38,764 nucleotides of DNA from Clostridiales bacterium UBA7103. GTDB taxonomy: Bacteria; Bacillota; Clostridia; Oscillospirales; Oscillospiraceae. The stretch covers positions 45,241 to 84,004 of the forward strand of contig DKYJ01000021.1 in the NCBI GenBank assembly GCA_002493305.1. Direction: 5' to 3'. Position numbers and translations under genes: made by a program. Below are positions 21,779-30,179 of this stretch, piece by piece. Position 1 is the stretch's first letter, and each line of letters opens with the position of its first letter. A model generated the notes under the pieces. That model had not been told where the DNA came from and did not search any database. It worked only from the letters and a program-made list of their open reading frames with translations.

Positions 21779-23755
21779 TCACTGTGTCATGGTTTCAAAT
21801 TCGCGCTCGTCTATCACAGGGATGCCGAGGCTTTCCGCTTTTGTAAGCTTGCTGCCGGCGTTTTCCCCGGCGAGGACATAGCTGGTCTTTTTCGAGACCG
21901 AGGACGAGGTCTTGCCGCCGAAACCCTCAATAATAGCGCTTGCCTCATCGCGGGTATAGGTGCTGAGCGTACCGGTGAGGACAAAGGTCAGCCCAGCAAA
22001 GCGGCTGTCCTTTATCTCCTCCCTGCTCTCAAAGCTGACCCCCGCTTCGCGCAGTCTGTTTATCAGGTGCCGCGACTGCGGCAGAGAGAACCACTCGACA
22101 ATAAACTTCGCCGTTATCGCGCCAATGTCGTCTATCTGGGTAAGCTCCTCCTCCCCCGCCGCCATAAGTTCGTCGAGGCTCTTGAAGCGGCTCGCAAGGG
22201 TCTTTGCGGCCTTCTGCCCCACCTGACGGATCCCGAAAGCACATAGAAGCCGTGAAAGACCGGCCTGCTTGCTGTTTTCAAGGGCTTTCATGAGATTATC
22301 CGCCGATTTCTTGCCCATGCGCTCAAGTCCTGCAACCTTCTCCGCATCGAGGTAATAGAGATCAGCCGCAGAGTTAATAAGCCCACTGTCGATAAGGCTT
22401 TCACACACCGATATGCCCAGGCCCTCAATATCCATAGCCTCACGGGAGGCAAAGTGGGCGATGTTTCTCAAACGCTGCGCGGGGCACTCCGGGCTCGTAC
22501 AGCGCAGGGCCGCACCGTCCTCGTCCCTCACCACCGGCGAGCCACATTCCGGGCAAAGGGCGGGCATAACAAAGGGTACGGCGCTTTCCGGGCGCTTTGC
22601 TTTATTTACGGAAAGCACCTCAGGGATTATCTCCCCTGCTTTTTGCAGGAGGACGGTGTCCCCTATACGCACATCGAGCCGGTCGATATTGTCCTGATTG
22701 TGCAGCGTGGCAGCGGAAACTGTCGTTCCCGCAAGGCGCACAGGTTCAACGATGACCTTCGGGGTCAAAACCCCGGTTCTGCCCACCTGAACAACAATGT
22801 CCTTAACAAGGCTCTCCTTCTTCTCCGGCGGATATTTAAACGCAACCGCCCAGCGCGGAGCCTTGGCCGTGCTGCCAAGGCGCTGGCGTTGGCCAAGAGA
22901 ATTTATCTTAATGACCGCTCCGTCCATATCATAGGGCAGGCTGTCTCGGTTCTCGCCAAGCCATGTTATGCGCTCAACGCAGTCCTGAATTTTATCAAAG
23001 CGCCGGTACTCTACCACGGGAAAGCCCATCTCCCGCATCGCATCGAGCGTCTGCGCATGTGTGCTGCACTCCCCTTCGGAGCTGTACTGCATGTTAAAGC
23101 AGATAATATCAAGGCAGCGCTCCGCGGCGACCTTCGGGTCGAGCTGGCGCATTGACCCGGCGGCGGCGTTGCGGGGATTTGCAAGCAGCGCCTCGCCCCG
23201 CTCCTGACGGCGGAGATTCTGCTGCTCAAAAACCGACTTTGCCATATACACCTCGCCCCTGACGATGAGCCGCTCAGGGGCGTTTTCAATGCGCAGCGGC
23301 AGAGAGCGCACCGTGCGCAGGTTTTCGGTCACATTCTCGCCTATCTGCCCGTCACCGCGGGTCGCGCCGCGAACGAACACACCGTTTTCATATTCAAGAG
23401 ACATGGAAAGCCCGTCTATCTTCGGCTCAACCACATAGTCGTGAGCCTCCGGCAGAAGGCCGTCCATCCTCTCACCAAAAGCGAACAGCTCCTCATACGA
23501 AAAAACATCGCTCAAGCTCTCCAGCGGTACCTGGTGCTGCACCTGTTCAAACTGGGACAGAGGTACACCCCCCACGCGCTGGGTGGGCGAATCGGGCGTG
23601 ATAAGCTCCGGATGCTCTGCCTCAAGCGCTTTGAGACGCTGCATGAGCATATCGTACTCATAGTCGCTGATCTCCGGCGAATCGTACACATAATAGAGCT
23701 TGTTGTGCTTTTCTATCTCCCGGCGGAGCCTGTTTATCTCCTTTTGTATATCCAT
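21779..23755 (-). CDS. ligA: NAD-dependent DNA ligase
   Basis: A 658-aa LigA. The adenylated lysine lies in VEPKIDGLSMSL (Lys112). The OB domain is followed by a four-Cys zinc finger (CPECGSP and CTSPECPAQ), helix-hairpin-helix repeats (around GIRQVGQKAAKTLA and IDDIGAITAKFI) and a C-terminal BRCT domain (FAGLTFVLTGTL to the end). It seals Okazaki fragments and repair nicks. Full length. The ribosome binding site TAGGAGA overlaps the yunB stop codon 9 nt upstream, so the two are coupled. Likely last gene of the murD - PLP enzyme - yunB - ligA unit. Confidence 0.97.
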   Translation of the reverse strand: MDIQKEINRLRREIEKHNKLYYVYDSPEISDYEYDMLMQRLKALEAEHPELITPDSPTQRVGGVPLSQFEQVQHQVPLESLSDVFSYEELFAFGERMDGLLPEAHDYVVEPKIDGLSMSLEYENGVFVRGATRGDGQIGENVTENLRTVRSLPLRIENAPERLIVRGEVYMAKSVFEQQNLRRQERGEALLANPRNAAAGSMRQLDPKVAAERCLDIICFNMQYSSEGECSTHAQTLDAMREMGFPVVEYRRFDKIQDCVERITWLGENRDSLPYDMDGAVIKINSLGQRQRLGSTAKAPRWAVAFKYPPEKKESLVKDIVVQVGRTGVLTPKVIVEPVRLAGTTVSAATLHNQDNIDRLDVRIGDTVLLQKAGEIIPEVLSVNKAKRPESAVPFVMPALCPECGSPVVRDEDGAALRCTSPECPAQRLRNIAHFASREAMDIEGLGISVCESLIDSGLINSAADLYYLDAEKVAGLERMGKKSADNLMKALENSKQAGLSRLLCAFGIRQVGQKAAKTLASRFKSLDELMAAGEEELTQIDDIGAITAKFIVEWFSLPQSRHLINRLREAGVSFESREEIKDSRFAGLTFVLTGTLSTYTRDEASAIIEGFGGKTSSSVSKKTSYVLAGENAGSKLTKAESLGIPVIDEREFETMTQ

Positions 23756-23764
23756 TACGATCTC

Positions 23765-24445
23765 CTATTTTCGCAGGTTAAAATATGTATCGGGGACCTG
23801 CCCCACAACTATTGTATCGGCAATGAGCACCTGAGTACGCACCTGGGTACTCTCCTTGCCCCAAGGCACGAGCACATCGGCGTCTATGATAACATCGAGG
23901 CTTATCTGGTGCTTGGTCTGGTTAATGCCGGCGGTAATAATGCTGTTGCTAAACTCCACTCCTGAGGATGTGAGCATGATGAGCTTTACCGGCACCTTCG
24001 GCCCTCTGCCCATCAAAAGGCTGACGCCTGTCAGGTTTCCGCAGGGGATCTCCACCGTGAGCACATCGTTCTCCGCTGAGTCGGAAACACGGGCGAGGAT
24101 CTCCGCGGACAGGGCGTTGATATGCGCCATGTTTGCGCTCACCGCTGTGACCTCTCCCCTGTCGTTTTTCTCCATGGTGACAAAATAATCCGCCTCGTAT
24201 CCGCCGCTTTCCATAACATCAGCGATGGTGGAGTTTATCTTCATCATCAGCACATCGCTGGCATCTGACACAGCGATATCCGTGGAGATATTCTTGAGAA
24301 ACAGTGCGGCGGCGGCAAAAAACAGCAGCAGCATACCGCCCACAAACAGCAGCAGCGCGCCAAATCCCACTCTACCACTGCGGCCCGGGGCAAAATCCCT
24401 GGAATAAACATAGGGGGACTTCCTGAGTCTGCGCTTAATATGCAC
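23765..24445 (-). CDS. yunB: sporulation protein YunB
   Basis: A 226-aa protein with a basic N-terminus, one transmembrane helix (about 28-50) and an extracytoplasmic domain. The domain has the conserved YunB pattern VEFSNSIITAGINQTKHQISLDV and then ADTIVVGQVPDTYF near the C-terminus. YunB is made in the mother cell under sigma E in Bacillus and is needed for normal spore formation. The start is GTG at 24445 with GGGGAGGTGA 5 nt upstream. Sitting directly before ligA in an otherwise housekeeping unit is unusual, and a sporulation-specific promoter inside the preceding gene would be expected, though none is obvious. Confidence 0.9.
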   Translation of the reverse strand: MHIKRRLRKSPYVYSRDFAPGRSGRVGFGALLLFVGGMLLLFFAAAALFLKNISTDIAVSDASDVLMMKINSTIADVMESGGYEADYFVTMEKNDRGEVTAVSANMAHINALSAEILARVSDSAENDVLTVEIPCGNLTGVSLLMGRGPKVPVKLIMLTSSGVEFSNSIITAGINQTKHQISLDVIIDADVLVPWGKESTQVRTQVLIADTIVVGQVPDTYFNLRK

Positions 24446-24474
24446 GGGTTCACCTCCCCATGCATTATATGCGC

Positions 24475-25728
24475 TCAGCCCTCCAGCATTGCGCTTACGG
24501 CCATCAATATGCCCAGCTTGCCGGACTCATATGTAAGCCCGCCCTGCATATACACAATGTACGGCTCACGCATCGGCCCATCCGCCGACAATTCAATGGA
24601 TGAGCCCTGAATGAACGAGCCAGCCGCCATAATGACCGGGCAGTCATAACCTGGCATCTGCCATGGCTCCGGAGTGACATAGGAATCCACCGGCGCGCCC
24701 GCCTGTATGCCAAGGCAAAAGCGCTCCATGCGCTCAGGAGAGCCAAGCTTTATCATCTGGATAATGTCAGAGCGCTTCTCGTCTACCGTGGGTGAGCTGT
24801 CAATGTCCAGTTCCTCCATCATCGCCGCACAGAACACGGCGGTCTTAAGCGCCTGGGCAACGATATGCGGCGCCATGAAAAGCCCCTGATACAACAGTCG
24901 GTTATTGCCCAGCGTGGAGCCGCATTCCCCGCCGATGCCGGGGCAGGTGAGCCGCATGGCTGCCCGCTCAACAAGCTCCTTTTTCCCAGCCACATAACCG
25001 CCAGTGGGCGCAATGCCGCCGCCGATATTCTTTATAAGCGAACCCGCCACCAGATCGGCGCCCACATGGGTGGGTTCTATAATATCCGTAAATTCGCCAT
25101 AGCAGTTATCGACCATAATATTAGCCGCGGGGTTTACCTCACGCACGGCGGCGCAAATTCCGCCGATCTCCTCAACAGTCAGCGCTTTGCGCGAGCCGTA
25201 GCCCCTTGAGCGCTGGATAATGACCGCGCTCACGCCGCTTTGCGCGGCGCAGGCTTTGATCGCCGGAATATCCGGCAGCCCCTCGCTGTTGAGGTCTACC
25301 TCGGCGTAATTTACGCCGTAGAACTTAAGTGAACCGAAAGCCTCGCCGCTGATTCCAAGAGCCTGACGCAGAGTGTCATAGGGTGTGCCCGTTACGGAGA
25401 GTATAGTCTCCCCCGGCCTTGCCAGGGCGAAAAGTGCGGTTGTCAGCGCGTGCGTCCCATTTACGAAGCCAATGCGCACGAGGGCAGCCTCTGTGTTAAA
25501 CAACCGCGCGTAAATTTTATCCAGTGTCTCGCGCCCAAGATCGTCATAGCCATAGCCGGTAGTGCCCGCAAAGCAGGCGTCCGATACCTTGAACTCCTGA
25601 AACGCCTCCATGACCCGCAGGGTGTTCTTCTCCGCCACGGCGTCGATCTCTGCAAAGCGGGCGCGGCAGCGCTCCTCGGCGCGGCGTGCCATAGTGAATA
25701 CCTCCGGTTTTATGTCTGCAATTTTCAT
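24475..25728 (-). CDS. PLP-dependent methionine gamma-lyase-family protein (YnbB-like)
   Basis: A 417-aa fold-type I PLP enzyme. The Schiff-base lysine is in AGSLIKNIGGG, the phosphate-binding segment is VNGTHALTTALFA, and IMVDNCYGEF carries the PLP-ring Asp. The C-terminus has FIQGSSIELSADGPMREPY. This matches the YnbB group, often labelled aluminium-resistance or methionine gamma-lyase family protein, whose reaction is not established. The start at 25728 overlaps the murD stop by one base (TAATG). In Bacillus ynbB lies near glnR and miaA; here it is within a murD unit. Confidence 0.85.
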   Translation of the reverse strand: MKIADIKPEVFTMARRAEERCRARFAEIDAVAEKNTLRVMEAFQEFKVSDACFAGTTGYGYDDLGRETLDKIYARLFNTEAALVRIGFVNGTHALTTALFALARPGETILSVTGTPYDTLRQALGISGEAFGSLKFYGVNYAEVDLNSEGLPDIPAIKACAAQSGVSAVIIQRSRGYGSRKALTVEEIGGICAAVREVNPAANIMVDNCYGEFTDIIEPTHVGADLVAGSLIKNIGGGIAPTGGYVAGKKELVERAAMRLTCPGIGGECGSTLGNNRLLYQGLFMAPHIVAQALKTAVFCAAMMEELDIDSSPTVDEKRSDIIQMIKLGSPERMERFCLGIQAGAPVDSYVTPEPWQMPGYDCPVIMAAGSFIQGSSIELSADGPMREPYIVYMQGGLTYESGKLGILMAVSAMLEG

Positions 25729-27110
25729 TATTTCAGCTCCGTTATAAGTTTCTTGAAGTGTTTTCCCCGCTCTTCAAAATTTTTAAAGCGATCAAAAGAG
25801 GCGCAGGCCGGGGAAAACAGGACAATATCCCCCGCCTCGGCAGCATTGGCCGCCGCCAGAACACAGTCATCAAATTCGTCTATCATTTTTACCTCAAGGC
25901 CGCTGTCGGCGTAAAGCGATGAGCCTATGATGGCGGCGCGTATTTTCTCCGCCGTAGCTCCCGTGAGATAGACGCGCTTTGCCATCCGGCACAGCTCATC
26001 ACCGAGGCCGTCAAAGGGTATATGTTTATCATAGCCCCCCGCGATGACAATTGGTCTCTTTTTCATAGCGTGTAGGCCGTTTATCGTCCTCGTAGGGCTC
26101 GAGCCAATAGAGTCGTTGATATATGTGACCCCGCGCAGCTCCCGCACGAACTCAAGCCTGTGCTCCACGCCGCCGAAGCCGCGCGCGACGCTGCGGCAGG
26201 CATCATCATCGGCAAGACCCTCCACAGCGGCAAAGGCGGCGAGGTAGTTGAGAACATTATGCTCCCCGGGAAGCTTTATCTCCGAAACCGGCATTATTTC
26301 ATGACAAGCCCCGTCAACAACGCGGCAGAGCATACCGCTTTTGCACATTGTGCCGTGTGTAACAGGCTGCTTATCGGAAAACCAGCTTATTTTTCCCTTG
26401 GCAAAGCTGCGGTAATATGCGCTGTGTTCATCGTCAAGGTTTAGCACCAGCGTGTCGTTCTCGCTCTGGGCGGAATATATCGCACGCTTTGCGTCTATGT
26501 AGTCCTGAAAATCCCTGTGCTTATCCAGATGATTCGGAGAAAGGTTGGTTATTACCGCCACATCCGGGTGGCAGCGCATACTGTGCAGCTGGAAGGAGCT
26601 AAGCTCCAGCACGGCAATGTCGTCAGGGTGGATATCCGGCGTATCGCACAGGAGCGGGTGCCCGATGTTGCCGCCAAGATGTACCCGGTATCCCGCGGCC
26701 TTGAGTATCTCGGAGATTATTGTAGTGGTGGTTGTTTTTCCGTCGCTGCCGGTGACGGCGATTATCTTACAGGGGCAGATAGAGAAAAACGCCTCCATCT
26801 CAGAGGTAATGACGCTGCCCCGGGCTTTAGCCGCCAGAAGATGCTCGTCAAAGGGCATAAGCCCCGGCGTGCGGAAAATGATATCCTGATCCAGCCCTTC
26901 GAGGTAGTCCACGCCCAGCTTGAAGCTTGCACCGAGGCTTTTCAGCAGCTCCGCTTCCTCGCCGAGCTCCTCAAAGGAGCGCTTATCGCAGGCGGTGACG
27001 GAGCAGCCGCTTTTAAGCAGCAGCTCAATAAGCGGGGCATTGCTCACGCCGATGCCGATAACGGCAATGGTTTTATCTTTCAGTGAGGAGATATATTCGT
27101 CCAATGTCAT
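25728..27110 (-). CDS. murD: UDP-N-acetylmuramoylalanine-D-glutamate ligase
   Basis: A 460-aa Mur ligase. The N-terminal Rossmann domain opens with VIGIGVSNAPLIELLLKSG. The ATP-binding loop is VTGSDGKTTTTTII, followed by the acceptor motif VLELSSFQL and the central motif NHLDKH. The C-terminal domain contains YINDSIGSSPTRT and ends with FSPACASFDRFKNFEERGKHF. It adds D-glutamate to UDP-MurNAc-L-alanine in the cytoplasm. A GAGAGGCG site precedes the ATG, and a good promoter lies at 27144-27172. It is outside the usual dcw cluster: no mraY, ftsW or murG neighbour is present. Head of the unit that includes ligA. Confidence 0.97.
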   Translation of the reverse strand: MTLDEYISSLKDKTIAVIGIGVSNAPLIELLLKSGCSVTACDKRSFEELGEEAELLKSLGASFKLGVDYLEGLDQDIIFRTPGLMPFDEHLLAAKARGSVITSEMEAFFSICPCKIIAVTGSDGKTTTTTIISEILKAAGYRVHLGGNIGHPLLCDTPDIHPDDIAVLELSSFQLHSMRCHPDVAVITNLSPNHLDKHRDFQDYIDAKRAIYSAQSENDTLVLNLDDEHSAYYRSFAKGKISWFSDKQPVTHGTMCKSGMLCRVVDGACHEIMPVSEIKLPGEHNVLNYLAAFAAVEGLADDDACRSVARGFGGVEHRLEFVRELRGVTYINDSIGSSPTRTINGLHAMKKRPIVIAGGYDKHIPFDGLGDELCRMAKRVYLTGATAEKIRAAIIGSSLYADSGLEVKMIDEFDDCVLAAANAAEAGDIVLFSPACASFDRFKNFEERGKHFKKLITELK

Positions 27111-27143
27111 AAAAATCGCCTCTCAATTATTTTCTAAAAATAT

Positions 27144-27172
27144 ATTATAAAGCTTTAAGCGCCTCTTTACAA
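27144..27172 (-). promoter_or_regulatory. sigma-A promoter of murD
   Basis: TTGTAA (27167-27172) and TATAAT (27144-27149), 17 bp apart, on the minus strand. It is back to back with the rnpB promoter, whose -35 begins 9 bp away. Confidence 0.78.
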
Positions 27173-27181
27173 GAAAATTTA

Positions 27182-27210
27182 TTGACTTGACCGGGCAAAC
27201 TGAGTAAAAT
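27182..27210 (+). promoter_or_regulatory. sigma-A promoter of rnpB
   Basis: TTGACT (27182-27187) and TAAAAT (27205-27210), 17 bp apart, on the plus strand, placing transcription start near 27217, at the expected 5' end of the RNA. Confidence 0.82.
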
Positions 27211-27213
27211 ACC

Positions 27214-27552
27214 ATTCAGTAGGCTGAACGACCGCGGGCGAAGGGCGAAAGCCCTCGCATGAGGAAAGTCCGGGCTCCACAGGGCAAGAATAACGGGTAA
27301 CGCCCGCCAGGGGTGACCCTCGGACAAGTGCAACAGAGATATACCGCCGCGCATCGCGCGGTAAGGGTGGAAAGGCGAGGTAAGAGCTCACCCGTGCTAT
27401 GGAGACATAGTCACGCTGTAAACTCTATTCGGAGCAACACCGTGGGAGAACACATGGCCTGCCCGGCCGTTCTCAGGAGGTGGCTTGAGCCTGTCGGCAA
27501 CGGCAGGCCTAGATAGATGGTCGTTAAAACAGAACCCGGCTTACAGGCTTAC
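27214..27552 (+). ncRNA. rnpB: ribonuclease P RNA (type A-like)
   Basis: The catalytic RNA that matures tRNA 5' ends. Universally conserved segments are in the right order: GAGGAAAGTCCGGGCTCC (27260 region), CAGGGC, the internal GGTAAGAGCTCACC region, and the 3' block AGATAGATGGTCGTT followed by ACAGAACCCGGCTTACAG (about 27512-27546). The helix arrangement looks like the common A type usual in Clostridia rather than the Bacillus B type, though I have not folded it. Ends are estimated from promoter and terminator positions. The only RNA gene in the window. Confidence 0.96.
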
Positions 27553-27554
27553 TC

Positions 27555-27590
27555 AATGAAAAACCGGCTCTTTTGAGCCGGTTTTTCATT
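27555..27590. terminator. bidirectional terminator between rnpB and GGDEF gene
   Basis: A perfect 16-bp inverted repeat (AATGAAAAACCGGCTC / GAGCCGGTTTTTCATT, loop TTTT). Both strands show a GC stem followed by TTTTTCATT, so it ends rnpB from the left and the diguanylate cyclase gene from the right. Confidence 0.93.
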
Positions 27591-27605
27591 GTACAACTGA
27601 TGGAT

Positions 27606-28985
27606 TTAAAGTCGGTTGCTGTCAATAGGCGTTGAGACGGAAAAAGCGTCGATCATGCTTTCGTCATAAAACAAGTAATTTTTCTTACCGCTGCGCTTGA
27701 CGCAGTACAGCGCTTTATCAGCGCACTCAAGCAGCTGCTCATAACTCTCGCCCACTTTTTGTGATTCGGCGACGCCCATGCTTATAGAAAGCTCAAACTG
27801 CTCAAACCGGCCAACGAGGGAATTATAAATACGCTTTATAACCGGCTCAAGATCCGCCTTGTATTGCATAAATATCAGGAATTCATCTCCGCCCATTCTG
27901 GCAGCAATATCTCCGGTTCGTATAGAGCTGGTGAGCTTCTTTGCAAGATGGATAAGTGTTTCATCTCCGAAGCTGTGGCCAAAATTGTCGTTGGCTTCCT
28001 TGAAAAAATCAATATCCAGCATAACCAGTGCATACTTTGCCCCCGGCTCGTTTTTCATGCGGCTGATGATCTGCTTTCTGGCGTTTTCCTTGTTGAAAAG
28101 CCCGGTCAGGGTATCTCTGGTGGCCAGATTCTCAAGCTCCCTCTGCTTTTCACGGTAGTCATTGATATCAATCGTCTTTCCAACAACACTGTGGAAAACG
28201 CCGGACCTGGAGTCTGTCCAGAGCGCCTGTGCAACCAGCCTGAACCAGCGCGCCTGATCGCCAACCTTTATGCGGCAATCTATATTGACAATTGGGTTAT
28301 CTGGGGCAGCTTTGCTAAGGCTTTTGATTATTCTCTCAAAATCCTCATCGCTTATTGCGGAGCGAACGGCACGATTTTTCCACGGATCAGGGATGCGCCT
28401 GTTCATGCCCAGATAGTTTGCCCCATATTCCGACAATCTAAGCACCCTTCTGTCAGCAATATATTCAAACTCCACCTCACGGAAGAGTGCAGAGAACAGC
28501 TTGTCCTTCTGCCGCTCTTTGTTGATAATATCAGCCATCTTGCTGCTCTGCACCCGCTGGGAGTGGAGCAGCAACGCATTTTTAGCCCTGCGCCGCACAA
28601 TAGACGGAACAAACGGACGCAAAATAAAATCAGTGATGCCTTCTGCGCAGGCAAGATCAATGATTTCCCCATCCGTCTCGGAAACTGCAAGCAGAACAGG
28701 GATATCGACTATAGCTTTCACTTTTTTGAATAGCTCAAGCACGCCGGGCGCGCCATCACAGGGCAGGGACGACGCCAGCAGCATCAGGCCGAATTCTCCC
28801 TTACCTCTATCAAGCGCTGCAAGAGCCTCTGCGCCGCTGCACACGCTTTCAAGCTCGAAGCAGCAGCCAAGTATATCGTATAAGATTTCCCTGTCATTTG
28901 CCGAATCAGCGGCTATCATGACTTTAAGTTTTGAATTTTGAGCGTTAATACGACCACTCCTCACATAAACCGTGATACCTTTCAC
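27606..28985 (-). CDS. diguanylate cyclase with degenerate receiver and PAS-like domain
   Basis: A protein of about 459 aa. A receiver-like domain (20-135) has lost its key residues: Asp of LLD is Ala71 (MLLASSLP) and the conserved Lys is Arg123 (ILRPF), so phosphorylation is unlikely. A PAS-like region (about 165-290) leads to GGDEF (365-369, ARMGGDEFLIF) with an intact inhibitory RxxD (RTGD, from Arg356), so active, feedback-regulated c-di-GMP synthesis is predicted. The listed start is GTG 28985, which lacks a ribosome binding site. An in-frame ATT at 28949 has GAGGAG 7 nt upstream and may be the real start. Lies 10 nt after galK. Confidence 0.87.
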   Translation of the reverse strand: MKGITVYVRSGRINAQNSKLKVMIAADSANDREILYDILGCCFELESVCSGAEALAALDRGKGEFGLMLLASSLPCDGAPGVLELFKKVKAIVDIPVLLAVSETDGEIIDLACAEGITDFILRPFVPSIVRRRAKNALLLHSQRVQSSKMADIINKERQKDKLFSALFREVEFEYIADRRVLRLSEYGANYLGMNRRIPDPWKNRAVRSAISDEDFERIIKSLSKAAPDNPIVNIDCRIKVGDQARWFRLVAQALWTDSRSGVFHSVVGKTIDINDYREKQRELENLATRDTLTGLFNKENARKQIISRMKNEPGAKYALVMLDIDFFKEANDNFGHSFGDETLIHLAKKLTSSIRTGDIAARMGGDEFLIFMQYKADLEPVIKRIYNSLVGRFEQFELSISMGVAESQKVGESYEQLLECADKALYCVKRSGKKNYLFYDESMIDAFSVSTPIDSNRL

Positions 28986-28995
28986 GGTGCAGCGA

Positions 28996-30177
28996 TCAGC
29001 GGCAGAGCTTTATGAGGCCCGCCCCTTCCTGTCTGATATCCATAACGGTGCAGCTTCCTATGCCAAGATTTTTTTCGATAATGCGTGTAAATTCCGGCAC
29101 AAGCTCCAGCGGAACAAAGGCCTGAACCGTCCCTGCAAAGCCGCCGCCGTGCACACGGCAAGCGCCTGTTTCGCCAAGGATATTGCGGCATAGAGCTATC
29201 ACGACAGCAAGCTCCTGCCTGAGATACGCCCCTTGTGGGATCACGTTCTGCAGTAGCTCCCACGAGGAATCCCCCGAGCGGCGCACAAGCTCCAAAAAGC
29301 TTTTTATATCCCCCTGACGCAGAGCATCGGCTTGAGCGTCTACCCGCCTGTTTTCATCATAAACGTGTATAGCGCGCAAAACCGCCCTGTCCCCTGCTTT
29401 CCGCCGGAGCAGCGGCAGATTATCAAAAAACTCTGCTTCCGGCACGTCACGCAGCTGCTTTTTACCAAACACAGCGCAGATTTCAGAAAGCTCATTGGTG
29501 ACTGCGGCATACTGCTCAGTAAGCCCAGCATGATCCGCCCCACTGTGGACGATGCACAGGGCGTGACCCAGTTTTGTAAAATCAATATCTATCTTATCTA
29601 TTTCAGGCTTGTCCGGATCGGCAAAATCCATACTGACTATGCCGCCCACAGCGCTGGAAAGCTGGTCCATGAGCCCGCAGGGCTTGCCGAAAAATTCGTT
29701 CTCTGCCTCCCTGCCGATCTTCGCCAACTCCACCGGCGTAAGCCCTGCGGAGCAGATGTGGTTCATCACCGATGCGATAAGCATCTCAAAAGCCGCCGAG
29801 GAAGAAAGGCCGCTGCCTGATAGCACATCCGAACAAACATAAGCGTCAAAGCCTTTTGGCTCAACGCCTCGCCGGCAAAATCCGGCAGCGATTCCCCTTA
29901 TCAAGGCCGAGCTGCTGCCCAGCTCTTCTTCAACCGGCAAAAGCTCCTTTATTGATACCGTACAGCAGCCAAAGCCCTTCGAGAAAACCCGGATAGCCGG
30001 GATTCCGTTTTCCCCTGCCTGCGCCCTGCAGCACAGGGACACGGCAGCGGCAAGGGCTTTTCCTCGCTGATGATCAGTATGGTTTCCTCCCAGCTCTGTT
30101 CGTCCCGGCGCGGCAAAAAGATATTCCGGAGCCCTGTCAAAAATCTCATTAAAGCCGTTCATTGGCATCAGACCCAT
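28996..30177 (-). CDS. galactokinase-family GHMP sugar kinase
   Basis: A 393-aa GHMP kinase. The N-terminal galactokinase signature reads GRTELGGNHTDHQRG (25-39). The ATP loop is GSGLSSSAAFE, the catalytic-base segment GKPCGLMDQLSSAVGG is present, and the C-terminus has GARRVHGGGFAGTVQAFV-like sequence (GACRVHGGGFAGT). Galactokinases normally have GEHTDY; here the sugar-contacting Glu is Asn32, so the substrate may be a different sugar. It starts 2 nt after the sugar transferase stop with no separate ribosome binding site, so it is coupled to the sugar transferase. An in-frame ATG six codons in is an alternative start. No galT or galE is present. Confidence 0.85.
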   Translation of the reverse strand: MGLMPMNGFNEIFDRAPEYLFAAPGRTELGGNHTDHQRGKALAAAVSLCCRAQAGENGIPAIRVFSKGFGCCTVSIKELLPVEEELGSSSALIRGIAAGFCRRGVEPKGFDAYVCSDVLSGSGLSSSAAFEMLIASVMNHICSAGLTPVELAKIGREAENEFFGKPCGLMDQLSSAVGGIVSMDFADPDKPEIDKIDIDFTKLGHALCIVHSGADHAGLTEQYAAVTNELSEICAVFGKKQLRDVPEAEFFDNLPLLRRKAGDRAVLRAIHVYDENRRVDAQADALRQGDIKSFLELVRRSGDSSWELLQNVIPQGAYLRQELAVVIALCRNILGETGACRVHGGGFAGTVQAFVPLELVPEFTRIIEKNLGIGSCTVMDIRQEGAGLIKLCR

Positions 30178-30179
30178 TT

